Source: Mucor racemosus | Taxonomy: Eukaryota; Mucoromycota; Mucoromycetes; Mucorales; Mucoraceae | Assembly: GCA_027405735.1 (NCBI GenBank) | Contig: JAPEHQ010000011.1 | Coordinates: 1,426,001-1,490,000 of the forward strand | DNA: 64,000 nt | Direction: 5' to 3' | Shown here: positions 60,101 through 64,000 of the stretch, piece after piece | Layout of the letters: the number at the start of each line of letters is the position of its first letter | Position numbering within the stretch: position 1 is the first letter of the stretch | Notes under the pieces: model-generated | Seen by the model: only the letters and a program-made list of their open reading frames with translations | What the model was told of the DNA's origin: nothing | Databases searched by the model: none | Program-made: the position numbers and the translations under genes

Positions 60101-62869
60101 TTGATTACCAGATCAAATTGAAGGCAATGATATTTATATCTACTCAAGAAAAAGCTAGAACTGGCTACAAACCCACCAAATGTTCCAGAAAAGTGATACA
60201 ATTTCAAACGATATAGAAACACAAAAAAAGAATAATCTGATGTCTTGGCTAATAATAGCCATAGTTTTGATCGTAGCTATGCTTGGAAACAAATCTTCTT
60301 ACAGCTGACAATCGTAATAAGCTAAGATAGTAAGTTTAAAAATGTTAATTTGTTTGAATGTTATGTGTAGTAAAGTAACATTTGTAACCTTAGGTTTGGT
60401 TTGCATATAAATTTAAGCAGAAAGTGTTATTTAAGTTGACGCTCGAGCAAAAAAAACCATTGTTGCTACAAACATTATAGCTATAAACACATTTACAAAT
60501 GATAATAATAATTGTGAATATATTGGCAATTGCATTTATTGCTCTACAACAACGATTTATTGAATTGTATTATCTGTAACATATTATATTAATGAAAGCA
60601 AATGTAATTTAAAACCACATTCTAGTAAAAAATGCAATAAAATTTTGAGAACAGCACAATGCTCATGTATAAACCAATTTGTGCCCATACAATCAGCTCA
60701 TTATGCTTATGGTCAGATTTAATTATGATGCACAAATAGGGATAACAATATGCTTATGGGCAATTCTATTACTATGGGATTAATGTCATCATGCGCACGG
60801 ACAGAATCTTTAATCCTGCATATACAGGCTTTTCGTTGTGCTCGTGTGCAGTTTCTTTTGTTGTGTCTATGTGTTTTTATGCCACCTAGATAGTATCACA
60901 CGTCATCGCCTTCTACAGTATTAATACATCTCATAATCTATTGACTACGACATGCATTGAAGTGCAAAGTCTTGATTTCATCGGATATAAGAAATTTCTA
61001 GCATACCAAGTTTAATCCAATAATTACCAAAAACGCTAGGACCTCAATTATGACACCGTATTATTTTATCCCAGCAGTTAATTAATCAAGTAGCTATCAA
61101 ACCAACATCCAAACACATTTAGCGCAGCATTGAAACAAGACAACTCACAAGCTTTGCAAGCACGGTTAAATTATAACTGATCCATTTCAATCCATCGATT
61201 ACTAGCAAACAGATCCAATGGTTCAATATTGTCTTAAATTACATCTCAGAATTTCAATGTCAAATCAATATAATAGGCCATACTTTTACTGTATATCTAA
61301 ATAAACGATATCTTGTTTTTATTATACAGTCGAAGAACTGATTCATTACTCATTGAAATGTCAAAAGAGTCTATATAAATAATCTTGCCAGAATATTACA
61401 CTTTTATTAACCATAGATCCTTTGGATGTATTTATATACATTAATTATAACTATTACTAGGGTTTTACTATCTAAGAATATGATGTAAGTCAATGATCCA
61501 CATTGATTTACTGTAATACTAATTATAGACTGTGACCTTGGATGTGAGACATAGGATGAGTATTGACATAACACTCATTTTCTTTTAATTGTATCCTTTT
61601 TTAAGTGTTATTTATCAAACCTAAAAATATACGGCATAGTTAAAACTAGATTGTTGCTTCCACAAGTCTGTGTACATTTCTTGGTTAAGATTACGACAAA
61701 GATTGATATGATAAGTTCTACATTGCTGTGTATTATGTTATAAAGCTCAGTTTATACTGTTCGTATTGAGGAATGTGGAACTGGTGTGTGTCACCTAGAC
61801 TTGATTGGAGATATACTGTATATGTATTTAAATAGGCTCATTTTAGACTAGTCATATAATTAGAGAATGTGAATATAAAAGAAGATGTTTTGATCTTATA
61901 ATAAAGTTCTTTAGTTTTAATGTGCTTTTTCATTTGATAGCAGGTTTTCTTCATTTTTAATAAATGATTTATTACATAATTTAGCTTCTAAATTGATATA
62001 ATCTCCTGGCGTAAAATCAAAGCGCTCTCGGATATATATATATATATACAGTGTAGGTATACTGTTGTTAACTAGTTTTCTTGTATATATATAACAATCA
62101 AGCATATTTGCGTAATTTTTTTGATGAAACTGCGTGGTGGGTTTATAGAAAATACATCAATACATATATATTCTGTGTAGTCTACGTTTTTTTTAATACT
62201 GTCAATGGTTTTATAAGTGCTTAGTTGTATTATTCAATACTTTTTTGTATCAGAACAAAAAATAAGAAATAATAAATAGATGGATAAAACAATTAATTTC
62301 AATCTTGTAATTTTTATTATACAATATAAAAAATTATGGATCAATATTATAAACAATGGAATGCTCTAAGATGGAGGAAATGTAACTTTTGATATAATTG
62401 GTTTAATGGAGTAGATAGTTAGCCGTTCAAAATAACGTTTCCAGCAACACCACGAGGAGGTCTATCTACATGTTGCCATTTGACTTTATAGATTGTATAC
62501 CACCATACTATAAAGTGATATTGAAATCAAGCAGATTCTATGAAATCAATACGACTCCGATTGCCAGAAAGGGCTATAGTTTCCAGCCGGTTACCGTAAA
62601 AGAAGACTATAAGACCCTAAAAGGGGGAGAGGTCGCAAGTCCACGAATGGAGAACAACCAGGTTAAATTGACTCAGGATTACCGATTGTACAAAAACAAA
62701 CAACTGAGTATAATAACCGAATTTACTAAGATAGCATCAAAACAGATACTATCCCAATAAAGGTGGTAAAAGTTATCGCTTTTTTTCGATCAAATTATTT
62801 TGATTCTTAAACCTACGTAAGGTGTATCAAAAATCAGATAACGAAAAGATGCTTTAACTTCTAGATGGA
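57133..62869. other. Long gene-poor AT-rich region
   Basis: No gene is supported over 5.7 kb. Small structures: an 8-bp-arm palindrome at 57771-57787 (GATGCTAA-A-TTAGCATC), a (GTTTAT)4 microsatellite at 58831-58855 and a (TA)n run at 62032-62049. A coding-like minus-strand stretch at about 62430-62500 is described separately. Codon-like open frames are otherwise absent. Confidence 0.5.
62427..62500 (-). pseudogene. Possible 3' end of a dead, unidentified gene
   Basis: The minus strand reads WWYTIYKVKWQHVDRPPRGV AGNVILNG and then TAA. The surrounding 350 bp are clearly less AT-rich than the neighbourhood. Stops lie upstream in the same frame, so no intact gene is present. I do not recognise the family. 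An overlapping plus-strand frame (62470-62760) exists but has no known features either. Confidence 0.25.
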
Positions 62870-64000
62870 ATAAAATTGAAACAAAGACAAGACCAGAGAG
62901 ATGATACGACCAGAGAGAAAAGACCAGAGACATTAGATTGGAGACGTTATATCAAAAGAAACCTTCAAAATTATAAAAAAGATACCAAATTAAGATCAGA
63001 CGTTGACAATATTTTTAAGTTTTCAATAATATACCTTTTTTATAAATTGAAACCACAAGTTAAAGCGATGAGACAAGAAGCACACGAATTGAGACTAGAT
63101 AATAAATATGAAGTAAGACCAGATGATCATTAATTGAAGAACTGATGAACATAAAAGAGCATACCTTTATACCAAAAGAGCATAGATGGAGACCAGTTAA
63201 AGATGAAATAAGACCAGATAAACATGAATTTTTGACCACATTAGGGTAACTTGAAAACAGATGAGTATAAATTGAGACCAGATACAAATGGATGGAGACC
63301 AAACCAGAATAAATTAAATCCAGGTAAAAATAAATTGAGAACAGACTTGAATGAACCAAGATTAACTGTGAATAAATAATGGAGAACAGATAAACATGAA
63401 TAGAGGCCAGACGAGCAAAACTAAAGACGAGATAAAAATAAAATGAGATAATATACTGATCAAATGGGACCAGAAGTGCATGAATACAGACCAGATGTGC
63501 ATGAAAATAAAGACTACACGTTGACAAAGGCATAAAGGATGTGCATTAAGTGAGACCAGAAGTGCATAAATAAAAACCAGAGATTGATAAACCTATACCA
63601 TATAAACATAAATTGAGACCAACAGTGCATAAATGAAAACCAGATGTTAAAAAACGATACCAGATGTGCATACATTGAAACCAGGTAAGCATGTATTGAG
63701 ACCAGATGAAACCAGAAAGACGAGATGCTAATGATACGATACAAGATGCGTATTAATTCAAATGAGGAGCGCATAAAAGAAAACCAGATGTGCATAAACC
63801 TAAACCAGATAACTATGAATTGAAACCATATAAGCATTAAATTGAAACCAAATAAGCATGAGTTCAAACCAGATAAGCACGAGTTGAAACCAGAAGAGCA
63901 TGTATTGGGACCAGACGAGCATGATATGAGACTAGGAGAGCATGTTATGAGACCAGATAAACATGGAGCAAAACCAGAAATACTTGAAGAAAGACCAAAC
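62870..64000. repeat. 21-bp minisatellite (about 45 degenerate units), runs off the right edge
   Basis: From about 63047 to the window end the sequence is a tandem array with a strict 21-base period. The consensus is roughly TTGARACCAGATRAGCATGAR, and most units differ by a few substitutions. Occasional 20-22-base units shift the phase. Read in the unit frame on the plus strand it encodes a heptapeptide, L-K-P-D-E-H-E-like; the frame is open from about 63824 to the edge. From 62870 to 63047 GACCAGAG words recur less regularly. It could be a decayed protein-coding repeat or a plain minisatellite; stops such as TAA and TGA within units favour non-coding for most of it. Confidence 0.85.

Noticed and set aside
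62470..62760. 96-codon plus-strand frame as a gene
   Set aside because: No recognisable motif, and the better coding signal in the same DNA is a short minus-strand relic.
62870..64000. Tandem repeats considered as a CRISPR-like array
   Set aside because: Units of 21 bp are contiguous with no unique spacers and are degenerate; the context is eukaryotic.
1..64000. tRNA and rRNA genes
   Set aside because: Looked for by eye through T-arm-like words and conserved rRNA blocks; none convincing. A tRNAscan or covariance-model run would be decisive.

Overview
The window looks like a fungal chromosome segment, most likely from an early-diverging lineage such as Mucoromycota/Mucorales. The host genes carry many introns of about 50-70 nt with GTAAGT-type donors and CTAAT-type branch sites. 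The spacers are very AT-rich. The gene set includes a class IV-type chitin synthase, a cytochrome b5-fused fatty acid 2-hydroxylase and an Fmp27-type lipid bridge. The genus is not determined, and the placement is inference rather than a database match.

Layout, left to right. Positions 1-994 hold the 3' part of a VPS35 retromer gene. Positions 2273-6681 hold a 4.4-kb mobile element whose only gene is an intact, intronless 1195-codon Fanzor (eukaryotic TnpB-like RNA-guided nuclease). Terminal inverted repeats bound it, and an 8-bp direct repeat lies immediately outside each one. Positions 7314-9365 hold a ten-exon MFS permease on the minus strand. Positions 10700-16950 hold three degraded copies of one F-box-like gene family mixed with an interspersed repeat. 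Positions 17554-19143 hold acireductone dioxygenase and calmodulin tail to tail. Positions 19144-26600 are gene-free and contain two more repeat copies and a small Tc1/mariner-like MITE. Positions 26614-39200 form a compact same-strand block: an Fmp27/BLTP2-type lipid-transfer protein, DNA polymerase epsilon subunit B and fatty acid 2-hydroxylase. Positions 40186-47372 hold a pair of nearly identical inverted repeats bracketing a dead MscS-type mechanosensitive channel gene. Positions 50134-53769 hold chitin synthase and 55126-57132 an inositol-type sugar transporter. The rest is gene-poor and ends in a long 21-bp minisatellite that runs off the right edge.

The housekeeping genes (VPS35, FMP27-like, POLE2, scs7/FA2H, CHS, ADI1, CaM) have no obvious joint pathway. 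Several do concern membrane and wall biogenesis: retromer sorting, lipid bridging, sphingolipid hydroxylation and chitin synthesis.

The most notable system is the Fanzor element. Its ORF keeps the RuvC-I Asp, the Fanzor-type relocated Glu, a four-Cys zinc ribbon and the RuvC-III Asp. No transposase ORF lies inside the terminal repeats. The 3' end of the gene can pair with the left terminal repeat, making it a candidate guide-RNA region.
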